This document shows, in pieces, positions 34,128 through 44,410 of a stretch of 64,000 bases of DNA; positions within the stretch are counted from its first letter, which is position 1, and each line of letters opens with the position of its first letter. The position numbers were made by a program, and so were the translations under genes. Under the pieces are notes generated by a model that was given only the letters and a program-made list of their open reading frames with translations, was not told the DNA's origin and did not search any database. The DNA is taken from the NCBI RefSeq assembly GCF_021165935.1, contig NZ_CP088953.1, positions 3,147,501 to 3,211,500 on the forward strand. Reading direction: 5' to 3'. This stretch comes from Microbulbifer elongatus. GTDB taxonomy: Bacteria > Pseudomonadota > Gammaproteobacteria > Pseudomonadales > Cellvibrionaceae.

Positions 34128-35237
34128 TCACCGCACCTTCTGCTCTGCGCAGCTTCGCAACCGCGCTTCATAGACATCAGCCAGCGCTGTCCAGCTCAGA
34201 CGCTGCACCTCAGGTACATCCAGTGGCTGGTTACCCTGTACGCGCCCGGCGCAGTCCAGCATCGCCGTACTCAGGCTGGCTGCGCAGGACGCCACATCGT
34301 CCCCGTAACGCCAGCCACCCTCTCCAAACCACTCCGGGTAGGCGAGGCTGTCCGGCGTCAGCGGCTGGCACCCCGCCGCCACAGCTTCCAGTACTGACAG
34401 TCCCTGGAAATCGTGCCGTGCGGTAGAGATCACCCCATGGCTTTCCCCCAGTAGACGCCGGTATTCAGAGAGTTCCGCCTGATAACCCCAGGCCCCGAGT
34501 GCTCCAAGATTTTCCAGCAACCTCCGTATCTGCACGAACTCTGGTGGCTGACGGCGGAATTGCTGACCAACCACATGGCAGGTAAACGGTATTTCTGCGC
34601 GCCCGAAATGGCGCAACGCCGCGAGCAAAATATCTGGCCCCTTGTCGTATTCCCAGCGGTGATTCCAGATAAACGTAGGCCGCGATGGCCTGGCCTGCTG
34701 CACTTCGAAGACGGTGCTTTCCAGCGGTACAGGTAACACACTGGATTTTTTTGCGATCTCATCGCAAATGCCTGGGGGCACCGCGTCGGGCAACCGGTTT
34801 AGCAGCTCCCCCGCCCCTTCCAGCATAGTGTTGCGGTTGTATTCCGAATTAAACAGCACCAGATCCGCACACAGGGCGGTGTAGATATTCAGTATCTGCG
34901 GCTCCACCGAGGCCACCGCATCTTCACTGCGCGGATAATCGAACTGATTCTCATGGAAATACACTGCCGTTGGCACCTGCGCCAGGGCGGGTACCAACCC
35001 CCGCAACGCCGCCAGATCGACCATCGACGTGGCGATCACCAGATCCCAGGACTGGGCCAACTGTTCCCGCGCCTCTCCCCGCCCCCAGCTCAGGCTATTA
35101 CCGCGCACTCGCCAACTGAAAAATCGCGGTGGCAGGGTGAGCTGTGTCCATTGCCAATGCGGGAGGGCAGACACAAGGCCGCGCCGCCAGCGCTTGTGGC
35201 TGTCGGCGTCGTAGGCGGAAAGCAGGAGAACGTTCAA
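34128..35237 (-). CDS. tRNA-queuosine alpha-mannosyltransferase-like glycosyltransferase (DUF3524)
   Basis: A 369-residue GT4-fold protein. The N-terminal DUF3524 part reads [33 protein letters not shown] and [11 protein letters not shown]. The C-terminal GT4 half has [38 protein letters not shown] and PEWF. This arrangement matches vertebrate GTDC1/QTMAN and its bacterial homologues, which mannosylate queuosine in tRNA(Asp). In bacteria the activity is inferred from homology. It lies 28 bases downstream of a dehydrogenase gene. Confidence 0.8.
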   Translation of the reverse strand: MNVLLLSAYDADSHKRWRRGLVSALPHWQWTQLTLPPRFFSWRVRGNSLSWGRGEAREQLAQSWDLVIATSMVDLAALRGLVPALAQVPTAVYFHENQFDYPRSEDAVASVEPQILNIYTALCADLVLFNSEYNRNTMLEGAGELLNRLPDAVPPGICDEIAKKSSVLPVPLESTVFEVQQARPSRPTFIWNHRWEYDKGPDILLAALRHFGRAEIPFTCHVVGQQFRRQPPEFVQIRRLLENLGALGAWGYQAELSEYRRLLGESHGVISTARHDFQGLSVLEAVAAGCQPLTPDSLAYPEWFGEGGWRYGDDVASCAASLSTAMLDCAGRVQGNQPLDVPEVQRLSWTALADVYEARLRSCAEQKVR

Positions 35238-35265
35238 AACAGGCCGGTCAGCTCGGCAACATCAC

Positions 35266-36150
35266 TTAGTCGAAATTTCGCAGATTGGTCAGCCTCGCAA
35301 ACAGACTGGACGTATCCCAGCGGCCACCACCGAGCGCCTGTACCTCGCTGTAGAACTGATCCACCAGCGCGGTGACCGGTAACAGGGCGCCATTCTTCTG
35401 AGCTTCGTCCAGTACAATGGCCAGGTCTTTACGCATCCAGTCCACGGCAAAACCGTGTTCATACTCACCGGCCAGCATGGTCTTGTAGCGGTTTTCCATC
35501 TGCCAGCTCTGCGCTGCACCTTTGGAAATCACTTCCACCACCTGTTCTGGATCCAGACCGGCGGCCCTGGCGAAATGCAGCCCTTCCGACAACCCTTGCA
35601 CCAGCCCGGCAATGCAGATCTGATTAACCATTTTGCACAACTGACCACTGCCCACCGGGCCAAGCAGGTTTACCGCACGGGCATAGCAGTTCAGCAGTGG
35701 GGTCACGCGCTGATAGTCCGCGTCTTCGCCACCGACCATGATGGTGAGCGCACCGTTTTCCGCGCCCGCCTGCCCACCGGATACCGGCGCATCCAGAAAG
35801 CCGATATTGCGTCCGGCAGCCTCAGCGGCGAGTACCCGTGCCACATTGGCGGATGCGGTCGTGTGATCGACAAACAGACTGCCAGCGGCCATTCCGTGAA
35901 ATGCCCCGCTTTCTCCAAGGGTGACCTGGCGCAGGTCGTCGTCATTGCCCACACAGCAGAATACGAAATCGGCCCCCGCAGCCGCCTTGGCCGGAGTATC
36001 GAACGCTTCCCCGGCGTAGTGATCCAGCCACCGCGCGGCGCGGCTGGCTGTACGGTTATATACCTGAACCCTGTGCCCGGCGCGGGAAAGAAACCCCGCC
36101 ATGGGAAACCCCATCACACCGAGCCCGATAAATGCCACTGTCGCTGTCAT
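35266..36150 (-). CDS. 3-hydroxyisobutyrate dehydrogenase-family NAD(P)-dependent oxidoreductase
   Basis: A 294-residue beta-hydroxyacid dehydrogenase. The N-terminal Rossmann motif is GLGVMGFPMAGFL, the substrate motif is DAPVSGGQAGAENGALTIMVGG, and the catalytic Lys is in GSGQLCKMVNQICIAG. Members reduce or oxidise 3-hydroxyisobutyrate, tartronate semialdehyde or succinic semialdehyde. The exact substrate is not resolved, and no valine-degradation genes lie nearby. Confidence 0.88.
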   Translation of the reverse strand: MTATVAFIGLGVMGFPMAGFLSRAGHRVQVYNRTASRAARWLDHYAGEAFDTPAKAAAGADFVFCCVGNDDDLRQVTLGESGAFHGMAAGSLFVDHTTASANVARVLAAEAAGRNIGFLDAPVSGGQAGAENGALTIMVGGEDADYQRVTPLLNCYARAVNLLGPVGSGQLCKMVNQICIAGLVQGLSEGLHFARAAGLDPEQVVEVISKGAAQSWQMENRYKTMLAGEYEHGFAVDWMRKDLAIVLDEAQKNGALLPVTALVDQFYSEVQALGGGRWDTSSLFARLTNLRNFD

Positions 36151-36212
36151 AGAAATTCCTGAACCTTGTGTGTTGCCGGCCGTACCACCCGATTACCGCC
36201 CCGGAAGCCGGA

Positions 36213-37013
36213 TCAACGGGAAAAAATAAGCCAGATCAGGGCACCACCCAAAAGCAGCCGATAAATCGCAAAAGGTGCCATTCCGATACGACTGATGAAT
36301 TGAAGAAAGAAGTGGATACAGAGATATGCGCTGATCCCGGATAGCACCACCCCCAGAAAAATACTTCCCCAGGGCACGGATTGGGTACCGAGCAGCTCGA
36401 GGGTCAGTAACAGAGCACTCAGGGAAATGACCGGGATCGACATCAGAAACGAAAAGCGCGCGGCCGCTTCCCGCTTCATCCCCAGCATCAGGCCCGCGGT
36501 CATGGTGATCCCTGAGCGCGACGTGCCGGGAATCAGAGCAATTGCCTGGGCGGCCCCGATCAGAAGTGCCTTCTTCCAGTTGAGCTGCCCGATATCATCG
36601 CGGCGCTTGCCATATACGTCCGCCCACCATAGCAGTAACCCGAAAAGGATAGTGGTGGCCGCAATCACCGCCGACGAGCGCAGGTGTTCCTCAATAAAGT
36701 CCTTGAACGCGAGCCCCACCAGGCCCGCCGGGATGGTAGCCAGTACAATCAGCCAGGCGAGTCGGCCGTCGTCGGAAAACTGGCCGCTTCTAAAACCACC
36801 AAGACCGTCGCAGATCAGCTGCCAAACGTCCTTGCGGAAATACACCAGCACCGCGATCAACGAGCCGAAATGCACCGCCACATCGAAGGCCAGCCCCTGA
36901 TCAGGCCAGCCCAATACCTGATTTGGCAGAATCAGGTGCGCGGAGCTGGAGATGGGTAAAAATTCGGTAATTCCCTGAATGAGCGCCAGGATGACAATCT
37001 GAAAGGTTTCCAT
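36213..37013 (-). CDS. uppP: Undecaprenyl-diphosphate phosphatase
   Basis: A 266-residue polytopic membrane enzyme that recycles undecaprenyl pyrophosphate for cell-wall synthesis. Catalytic signatures are [17 protein letters not shown] (Glu- and Ser-rich loop) and [17 protein letters not shown] (phosphate-binding Arg loop). About eight transmembrane helices are visible. It lies 22 bases downstream of tsaB, likely in one operon. Confidence 0.95.
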   Translation of the reverse strand: METFQIVILALIQGITEFLPISSSAHLILPNQVLGWPDQGLAFDVAVHFGSLIAVLVYFRKDVWQLICDGLGGFRSGQFSDDGRLAWLIVLATIPAGLVGLAFKDFIEEHLRSSAVIAATTILFGLLLWWADVYGKRRDDIGQLNWKKALLIGAAQAIALIPGTSRSGITMTAGLMLGMKREAAARFSFLMSIPVISLSALLLTLELLGTQSVPWGSIFLGVVLSGISAYLCIHFFLQFISRIGMAPFAIYRLLLGGALIWLIFSR

Positions 37014-37035
37014 ACTTTTCTACTGCGGTTGGATG

Positions 37036-37764
37036 TTATTTTGCCGGGCGAATGCGCTCGCGCTTCTTCCACGTGATTTCATTGCGCAGGTAGGCCGGCT
37101 CCAAAGCATCCGCAGAAACCGCGGCTCCCTGCTTCCACAGATCCGCGGCCAGTGCAGCAATATCCTGTGCGTGAATCGCGGCATCCAGCGTCAGCTGAGC
37201 CGGGTTCAGGTCAGCCAGCGGCGGATACTGCCAGCCAGGACCGGCGGCCAGTATCGGCGCACGGGGCTCGGACGGAGCAATATACTTGCCGGTAACCAGT
37301 GCAGACACCACCTGATCCGGTGCGGATACCCGATCTTCAATCTGTGCCACGCCCGGTTTGGCGGCGTCATAAAGGCCCCAGTAAACCTCCTGCATACGCG
37401 CGTCCAGCGCCGCCAGAACCGGGAGCGGCTTCGCAAGCCAGCCCGGATTCTCGCGCACTGCGCCGCGGGCAAGTGCCGACAGGCTGGACACCGGGACTAC
37501 CGGCTTATCCGCGGCGAACGCCAGCCCCTGTACACAGCTGATCGCGATACGCAGACCGGTAAATGACCCGGGGCCCCTGCTGACCGCCAGTGCATCAATC
37601 TGGGAAAGGCTGGACTGCCCTTCCGCCAGTATCTGGTCCACCATAGGTAGCAAGCGGCGGGTGTGATCGCGCTCGGCACGGACAAAGGCCTCACGCACCT
37701 CGCCCTGATCGTAAAGGGCCACGGAGCAGGCGCCGGAAGTGGTATCAATAGCGAGGATTTTCAA
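37036..37764 (-). CDS. tsaB: tRNA threonylcarbamoyladenosine biosynthesis protein TsaB
   Basis: A 242-residue ASKHA-fold pseudo-peptidase that scaffolds TsaD in making t6A at position 37 of ANN-decoding tRNAs. Marks are ILAIDTTSGACSVAL, HTRRLLPMVDQIL and the conserved block RGPGSFTGLRIAISCVQGLAF. The length is slightly above E. coli TsaB (231). It is followed closely by uppP. Confidence 0.93.
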   Translation of the reverse strand: MKILAIDTTSGACSVALYDQGEVREAFVRAERDHTRRLLPMVDQILAEGQSSLSQIDALAVSRGPGSFTGLRIAISCVQGLAFAADKPVVPVSSLSALARGAVRENPGWLAKPLPVLAALDARMQEVYWGLYDAAKPGVAQIEDRVSAPDQVVSALVTGKYIAPSEPRAPILAAGPGWQYPPLADLNPAQLTLDAAIHAQDIAALAADLWKQGAAVSADALEPAYLRNEITWKKRERIRPAK

Positions 37765-37953
37765 CAGACAGTCCTATTTTCCGTGTAGCTCGATGCGATT
37801 TCGCGACGCTCGGGGTGCCCAGTCGTGCTGGTGGCTTGCAGGGCCTGTACCAGCCCCGACCTCCCCCGGGGCAGGATCGCGCGCCGGTATTCCGGGCGAA
37901 TTGTGGCACGGCCAGCTGTAAACGCAACTGGCGACCGCTTCGGGGAGCCATAA

Positions 37954-37985
37954 ACAAAAAGCCCCGGAACCGGGTTCCAGGGCTT
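37954..37985 (-). terminator. Intrinsic terminator after the AlgP-like gene
   Basis: On the minus strand the stem AGCCCtGGAACC / GGTTCCgGGGCT (one mismatch) is followed by TTTTTG, about 50 bases beyond the stop at 38033. Confidence 0.75.
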
Positions 37986-38032
37986 TCGGGTAGGGACCCG
38001 GGGAAGGGTCACACTAAATCAGTCACTACTGC

Positions 38033-38803
38033 TCACGCTTTTTTGGGCGGACGACCGCGGCGACCAGCCGCTTTTTTGACCTCTGCCTTGGGTGGGCGGC
38101 CACGACGGGCGGATTTTTTCGGCGTGGACTTCACGGATTTGGTTGCCGCTTTTCTCGCCGCCGCCTTTTTGGTGGTGGTGGATTTTTTCGGCCGGCCGGC
38201 CGATTTCTTCACCGCCTTCTTCTTACTGGCTTTCTTGGCCGCCTTCTTGGCTTCCGCCTTCGCCTTCGCTGCAGCCTTTTTCTCCATCGCCTTCGCTTTC
38301 GCGGCGGCTTTCTTCGCCGCGGCTTTCACCTTGGCGGTGGCCTTCTTCTCTGCCGCTTTTACTTTCTTGGCATCGGCCTTGGAACGGGACTTCTTCCAGC
38401 GGGCCTCGAAGGCTTTCAGCGCCTTACTCAGATCCTTATCCGCTTTACTGGATAATTTCTCGGCCAGATCAGAAACCGATTTTTTGGCAGACTCCTCTGC
38501 CTGACGCACGGCATCCATCGCATTGGCTTTCGCCAGACCCAGCTTGGCCTCGGCAAGCTTGGCGCGCTGCTCACGCAGCTTTGCATTGGCCGCTGTCAGC
38601 GACTTTTTAGCCGCCGCGGTGTTGGACTTTTGTACCCGGGCGCGGGCTTTACCAACGCGATCGAGCTGGGCATCCAGCGATTTCGCAGCGGCATCCACTG
38701 CTTTCTGGGCCTTGGTTACCACCGGTGAAGCGGTGACGGAGGCTTTGGCGGCCGGTTTTGCTACCCGTTTTGCCTTAGCCTTTTTCTTTGCGACTCGTGC
38801 CAT
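38033..38803 (-). CDS. AlgP/histone H1-like Lys/Ala-rich DNA-binding protein
   Basis: A 256-residue, strongly basic protein. Residues 1-130 carry a helical, possibly coiled-coil part (LDAQLDRVGKARARVQKSN, ANAKLREQRAKLAEAKLGLAKAN). From about 135 on it is a low-complexity Lys/Ala tail. The tail ends in three AT-hook-like motifs (AGRPKK, RRGRPPK, GRRGRPPKK). It resembles Pseudomonas AlgP (AlgR3), a histone H1-like protein linked to alginate gene control. Nucleoid binding is likely, targets unknown. Such tails vary in length between strains. Confidence 0.75.
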   Translation of the reverse strand: MARVAKKKAKAKRVAKPAAKASVTASPVVTKAQKAVDAAAKSLDAQLDRVGKARARVQKSNTAAAKKSLTAANAKLREQRAKLAEAKLGLAKANAMDAVRQAEESAKKSVSDLAEKLSSKADKDLSKALKAFEARWKKSRSKADAKKVKAAEKKATAKVKAAAKKAAAKAKAMEKKAAAKAKAEAKKAAKKASKKKAVKKSAGRPKKSTTTKKAAARKAATKSVKSTPKKSARRGRPPKAEVKKAAGRRGRPPKKA

Positions 38804-39084
38804 CCCTTGTCTCCTCTTTCTCTATTAAAGAAGTCACTGTTCACACTGAATTGTGTATCGACCAAGCGTGAAGAATTGAGAGCAGCCCAGCCATTGAAAA
38901 TGACACGGCTGTATCAAAGTTAATAAAAAAAAGAGGGTTTGCAAGAAAAAAAGATTAAAAACAACCAAATTTCACAAAAAATTGGATTTTTTTTGGGATT
39001 TCACAGAATTCTCACAGGAATACCGTCAAATCCCCAAAGATACTCCCCTCAAACGGAAGTCGGGAAGCACGGATTAATTTAATT
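38804..39084. other. AT-rich intergenic region upstream of the AlgP-like gene
   Basis: The 281 bases are far more AT-rich than the surroundings. On the minus strand CCAATTTTTTGTGAAATTTGG is followed by TTGTTTTTAATCTTTTTTTC, which could end hemH transcription. The AlgP-like promoter probably lies in the same stretch. Confidence 0.4.
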
Positions 39085-40098
39085 TCAGCGCACAGGTTCC
39101 GGGAAGACGCCCGGCAAACGATCCCGTACCACCGCCTCCAACGCCCGCAAATGATCCTCGCGGGCGTTCAATGCTGGAATATATCGATACTCACTCCCCC
39201 CGGCATCAATAAAATTAGCGCGATTCTCTACCGCGATTTCCTCCAGGGTTTCGAGGCAGTCGGCGGAAAATGCCGGGCAGATGACATCCACACTGGCCAC
39301 TCCGTTTTTCCCCCACTCGATCAGGGTTTTATCGGTATACGGCTGGAGCCATTCCGCTTTTCCGAAGCGAGACTGGAAGGTGATCTCCCACTTTTCCCGG
39401 GGCAGCTCCAGCACCTCAGCCAGACGTTCTGCAGTCCCACAACACTGGTCGTAGTAGGGATCACCTTTGCGAATATTTGCCTTGGGAATCCCGTGAAACG
39501 ACATCATCAGTTTCTCGGCCGCGCCCTGCGCCGCCCAATGCTCGCGTACCGAATTGGCCAGTGCCTCAATATACAGAGGGTGCTGCCAGTACTCGTGGAC
39601 TACGGAAATATCCGGCACATTGCGACTATTGCGCACGATCTCCGCCACCTGATCGTAGATCGCTCCAGTGGTGGTGGCGGAATACTGGGGATACAGGGGC
39701 AACACGGTGAACTGACGGACCCCCTCCCCGGACAGGCGGGTAACCGTATCCGCCAGCGAGGGGCCACCGTAGGTCATGGCGTAGGTTACTGTAAACTGGT
39801 CACTGACCGCGCTCAGCCGCTGCTGCAACAACGCCACCTGCCGCTGAGTGTAAAACACGATGGGGGAGCCACTGACATTCTCACCATCCAGCCCCTGATT
39901 CCAGATCTCCTCGTAAGCGGGGGCTATTTTGGCAGGGCGAAACGGCAACACGAAGAGGTTGAGAATCATGGCCCATAACGGGCGGGGGATCTCGACTACC
40001 CGAGGGTCAGAGAGAAACGCTTTGAGAAACTGTCGAACGGCCTTGGGGGTTGGCTCGGCGGGGGTCCCCAGGTTCATCAGAATGATTGCGTGCGCCAT
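39085..40098 (-). CDS. hemH: Ferrochelatase
   Basis: A 337-residue enzyme that inserts Fe(II) into protoporphyrin IX, the last step of haem synthesis. Key residues are the catalytic His in LMMSFHGIPKAN and the Glu in CPAFSADCLETLEEI. The N-terminal ILMNLGTPAEPTPKAVRQFL and QYSATTTGA are also typical. No Fe-S cluster cysteine cluster is seen at the C-terminus. Confidence 0.94.
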   Translation of the reverse strand: MAHAIILMNLGTPAEPTPKAVRQFLKAFLSDPRVVEIPRPLWAMILNLFVLPFRPAKIAPAYEEIWNQGLDGENVSGSPIVFYTQRQVALLQQRLSAVSDQFTVTYAMTYGGPSLADTVTRLSGEGVRQFTVLPLYPQYSATTTGAIYDQVAEIVRNSRNVPDISVVHEYWQHPLYIEALANSVREHWAAQGAAEKLMMSFHGIPKANIRKGDPYYDQCCGTAERLAEVLELPREKWEITFQSRFGKAEWLQPYTDKTLIEWGKNGVASVDVICPAFSADCLETLEEIAVENRANFIDAGGSEYRYIPALNAREDHLRALEAVVRDRLPGVFPEPVR

Positions 40099-40262
40099 TT
40101 TGCGATACGCTCCTCTTTCGGCATAAATGCGGCTGGGCGGGATGGATGTAAAGTATTCCAGAAACCCGCAAAAAAGTATTTAACGGCTTTTTAAGCGAGC
40201 TGATAAATCATCACAATGGGATGCGGCGCCCCCAAGACGTCACCTGGGCTTCTCTCAGGCAC

Positions 40263-40290
40263 AAAAAAAGCTCCCGAGGGAGCTTTTTTT
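40263..40290. terminator. Bidirectional intrinsic terminator downstream of adk
   Basis: AAAAAAAGCTCCC-GA-GGGAGCTTTTTTT is a near-perfect palindrome with an A-tract before and a T-tract after the stem, so it can work on both strands. It lies about 50 bases past the adk stop and separates adk from hemH. Confidence 0.9.
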
Positions 40291-40339
40291 CAGCGCACAC
40301 AGGACGCTTTCGCGCCGCTGCAGCCAGTCATTCGCAGGA

Positions 40340-41011
<672 letters not shown>

Positions 41012-41243
41012 TCATGCCGAGGCAATTATTGATTATCCCAAGCCGGTGATTCCGGTGGCGCCCCGAGAAAAGAGCGCTACCTTACACTTTGCCCCCACAC
41101 AGAACAAGCCCGCATGTGGTCAGGCCGAATCAGGTAATTTTTTTACAAATTTCCAGCTAATTAAAGCAGATCGCCTCTCTTCCCACGGAAATTGTTATTC
41201 GCCCGAAGGAGGCTGCCTGCTTCACCGAAGAATTCGGCCGCAG

Positions 41244-42074
41244 TCAACCGGTCTCCGGCCCCTGGTCGCGGGCGGTTTTCGCGGCATCCCACAGGCGATC
41301 CAGCTCTTCCAGGGAGACATCCGCCGGTTGCTGATCGCGCGCCGCGAGCGCCGCTTCCACCGCGCCAAATCGCTGCTCAAATTTCCGATTGCTCTGACGC
41401 AGCGCTGTCTCCGGGTCGAGCTTCAGATGACGCGCGACATTGACACAGGAGAACATCAGATCCCCCAGTTCCTCCCGCGCATGCGCCTGGTCGCCACTGG
41501 CGATGGCTTCGCGCAATTCACGCAGCTCTTCTTCAACTTTTTCGAGTACGCCGTGAATATCCGGCCAGTCGAAACCCACTTGCGACGCGCGTTTCTGCAA
41601 CTTTGCCGCCCGGGTCAGGGCCGGCAATCCGGTGGCGACGCCAGCCAGTGTGCCGCCCTCCCCTTTTTTCGCCCGCTCGGCCGCTTTGATCGCTTCCCAG
41701 TTGGCTTTTACCTGCTGCTCATCCAGTTCCGCCGACTGATTTTCGCCGTACAGGTCTCCGGAAGGGAACACATGTGGATGGCGACGAACGAGCTTGCGCA
41801 CCAGCGTATCGACGATACGGGAGAAGTCGAAGTGCCCGTCTTCGCGCCCTAATTGCGCGTAGAAAATCACCTGGAACAGCAGGTCGCCCAACTCTTCGTG
41901 CAGATGCTCAAAATCTTCCTGCTCGATGGCTTCCGCAACTTCATAGGCCTCTTCGATCGTAGAGGGCACTATGCTGGCAAAGCTCTGCTTGAGATCCCAG
42001 GGACAACCGCCATCGGGATTGCGCAGTTGCGCCATCAGATACTGCAGGTCTTCAACGCTGTAGGTTTGCTTCAT
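41244..42074 (-). CDS. mazG: Nucleoside triphosphate pyrophosphohydrolase
   Basis: A 276-residue tandem MazG protein. The N-terminal domain has CPWDLKQSFASIVPSTIEEAYEVAEAI and EELGDLLFQVIFYA; the second has KVEEELRELREAI and EELGDLMFSCVNVARHL. It hydrolyses NTPs to NMP and pyrophosphate and in E. coli lowers ppGpp after starvation. It sits 30 bases downstream of relA, the usual gammaproteobacterial arrangement. Confidence 0.95.
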   Translation of the reverse strand: MKQTYSVEDLQYLMAQLRNPDGGCPWDLKQSFASIVPSTIEEAYEVAEAIEQEDFEHLHEELGDLLFQVIFYAQLGREDGHFDFSRIVDTLVRKLVRRHPHVFPSGDLYGENQSAELDEQQVKANWEAIKAAERAKKGEGGTLAGVATGLPALTRAAKLQKRASQVGFDWPDIHGVLEKVEEELRELREAIASGDQAHAREELGDLMFSCVNVARHLKLDPETALRQSNRKFEQRFGAVEAALAARDQQPADVSLEELDRLWDAAKTARDQGPETG

Positions 42075-42104
42075 ATTCGGTTCGCTTTGCGGTGCCGTCC
42101 GGCA

Positions 42105-44357
42105 TCAGTGCAGAATACGCCGCTTGGCAGAGGCCACATTGGGCAGCTGATTGATGCGGTGAAGCACCTGACTCAACTCTTCAAAGTTGTGGATCTCCGC
42201 GGTGATTACCATATCCACGGTGTGCTTGTGCTTGTTGGAATGGGTCTGCATCGCGGTAATATTGATGCGCTGGCTATCGAGCATGGTTGTCACATCCCGC
42301 AGCAGGCCATGGCGATCGTAGGCCTCCACCATGATTTCCACCGAATAGACCTCTGTGGGCTTCTCCGCCCATTCTACCTGCAGAATACGCTCGGGCTCCT
42401 CCGACTGCATACGCAGCATATTCGCGCAGTCCTTGCGGTGGATGGAAACCCCACGGCCGAGGGTGATGTACCCCATGATTTCATCACCCGGTAACGGATT
42501 GCAGCAGCGGGCGATATGCGTCAGCAGGTTACCGACACCGTCGATGTAAACATCGGCCTGCCCTTCCCGCGCCACCGGCGCAGTGAGGGACAGTACCGGT
42601 TCGCCCTTCTCGACCTTGATCATCCGCTGGGCGGCGTTCAGTACCTGTCCAACGCCGATATCCCCCGCACCGACGGCAGCGTAGAGGTCATCGAGCGAGT
42701 GCATATTGAGTTTTTTCGCCAGCTTTTCGAAATCAAAGTCCGCCAGTGCCAGGCGCTTGAATTCGCCATCCAGAATGGTGCGCCCCTCTGCCACATTCTG
42801 ATCCCGCGCCTGCATCTTAAACCAGTGAATGACCTTGGCTCTTGCCCGCGAGGTGGTGATATATCCCATACTGCGGGAAATCCAGTCGCGACTGGGGGCC
42901 TCGCGCTTGCCGGTCAATATCTCCACCTGGTTGGCGGTCTGCAGCTCGTGGTTGAGTGGAACGATACGGCCATCCACCTTGGCCCCGCGGCAGCGGTGTC
43001 CGATCTCTGTGTGAATCTTGTAGGCAAAATCGAGCGGAGTCGCACCCCTGGGCAGATCCACCACGTGGCCATCGGGAGTGAATACATAAATCCGGGTATC
43101 CACATCACTCGCCTGCAGGTCATCCTGCAGTGGGTTTCCGCCCACTTCTTCATGCCAGTCGAGCACCTGGCGCAGCCAGGAGATTTTCTGTTCGTAACCG
43201 TCCTGACCTTCCAACTGACCGGATTTCTTATCCGTTCCTTTATACCGCCAGTGGGCGCAGACTCCGTACTCGGCTTCCTCGTGCATGGCAAAGGTGCGGA
43301 TCTGGACTTCCAGCACCTTACGATCCGGGCCAATTACCGCGGTATGCAGCGAGCGGTAGCCATTCTCTTTCGGCGACGCGATGTAGTCGTCAAACTCGTT
43401 GGGAATATTGCGCCACAGGTTGTGCACGATACCGAGCACCGCGTAGCAGTCGCGCACTGTCGGCACCAGAATGCGCACCGCGCGAATATCATAGACTTGA
43501 GAAAAGCCAATATTCTTGCGACGCATCTTCCGCCAGATACTGTAGATATGCTTGGCGCGACCAAATACCTCGCCTTCAATATCCGCCTTGTGCAACTCGT
43601 TGCGCAGCAGGTTCAGTACATCGTCGATGTATTCCTGCCGGGCGAGGCGCTTCTCGTCCAGCAGGCGGGCAATCTGCATGTAGTCGTCGGGTTCGAGGTA
43701 GCGGAAAGCGAGGTCTTCCAGCTCCCACTTGATATGGCCGATCCCCAGGCGATGAGCGAGCGGCGCGTAGACGTCGGCCACCTCGCGGGCCACGCGACGG
43801 CGCTTGGCTTCATCGGCTTTTTTTGACGCGCGAATCGCGCAGGTGCGCTCCGCCAGTTTGATCAACGCAACCCGAACATCATCCACCAGGGCTACCAGCA
43901 TCCGGCGGATATTTTCCGAGTGTTCCTCAACGGCGCCACTCTGGTTCTCTTCACCGGTGTCCGCACTGCGATTGCGGATCACCGCCATCTGCAAGACGCC
44001 GCGAATCAGCTTGGCGATGGTCTCGCCCATTTCGCTTTCAACGGTCTTCAGCGAAAGCCGCTTCTCCCGTACTGCGCGATACAGCATGGCCGCACACAGG
44101 GCTTCGCCGTCGATCTGCAGGTCCGCGAGAATCTCCACCATTTCCAGACCAGTAAGAAAACTGCTGGCGCCCTCCGCCCAGATATTCTCGGCCTCAATGG
44201 CTTTTTGCTCCGCTTCTTCGCTGATTTCTACAGCTTTGCGAAGATTGACGAGTGTGCCCCCGTCCAGTTTGGCGATCGCCTGTATATGGCGCAACCAGGC
44301 TTCCCGGTCCAGGGTCCCGTCTTCCAGACGCGGATAATTTTTTCTGACTTGTACCAA
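42105..44357 (-). CDS. relA: GTP pyrophosphokinase RelA ((p)ppGpp synthetase I)
   Basis: A 750-residue RelA. The N-terminal pseudo-hydrolase lacks the HDxxED motif (it reads CAAMLYRAVREKRL), so it is probably synthetase-only. The synthetase domain is present (RAKHIYSIWRKMRRKN, YDIRAVRILVPTVRDCYAVLG, PKENGYRSLHTAVIG). TGS (IYVFTPDGHVVDLPRGATPLDFAY), a zinc-finger/helical part (HIARCCNPLPGDEIMGYIT) and a C-terminal ACT domain follow. It makes (p)ppGpp on ribosomes stalled by uncharged tRNA. The apparent start is TTG at 44357, giving the usual MVQVR beginning. Confidence 0.94.
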   Translation of the reverse strand: MVQVRKNYPRLEDGTLDREAWLRHIQAIAKLDGGTLVNLRKAVEISEEAEQKAIEAENIWAEGASSFLTGLEMVEILADLQIDGEALCAAMLYRAVREKRLSLKTVESEMGETIAKLIRGVLQMAVIRNRSADTGEENQSGAVEEHSENIRRMLVALVDDVRVALIKLAERTCAIRASKKADEAKRRRVAREVADVYAPLAHRLGIGHIKWELEDLAFRYLEPDDYMQIARLLDEKRLARQEYIDDVLNLLRNELHKADIEGEVFGRAKHIYSIWRKMRRKNIGFSQVYDIRAVRILVPTVRDCYAVLGIVHNLWRNIPNEFDDYIASPKENGYRSLHTAVIGPDRKVLEVQIRTFAMHEEAEYGVCAHWRYKGTDKKSGQLEGQDGYEQKISWLRQVLDWHEEVGGNPLQDDLQASDVDTRIYVFTPDGHVVDLPRGATPLDFAYKIHTEIGHRCRGAKVDGRIVPLNHELQTANQVEILTGKREAPSRDWISRSMGYITTSRARAKVIHWFKMQARDQNVAEGRTILDGEFKRLALADFDFEKLAKKLNMHSLDDLYAAVGAGDIGVGQVLNAAQRMIKVEKGEPVLSLTAPVAREGQADVYIDGVGNLLTHIARCCNPLPGDEIMGYITLGRGVSIHRKDCANMLRMQSEEPERILQVEWAEKPTEVYSVEIMVEAYDRHGLLRDVTTMLDSQRINITAMQTHSNKHKHTVDMVITAEIHNFEELSQVLHRINQLPNVASAKRRILH

Positions 44358-44410
44358 TGGTCTAACTCGCGGTTACAAGGATCTTATTCTGATGCGATGG
44401 CTTGTCGAGT

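Noticed and set aside
37765..37957. Short open frames between tsaB and the AlgP-like gene
   Set aside because: Arg/Pro-rich shadow translations with no ribosome-binding site; the stretch contains the AlgP-like gene's terminator.
42516..43826. 436-codon open frame on the plus strand
   Set aside because: Antisense to relA, with no domain or start signal.
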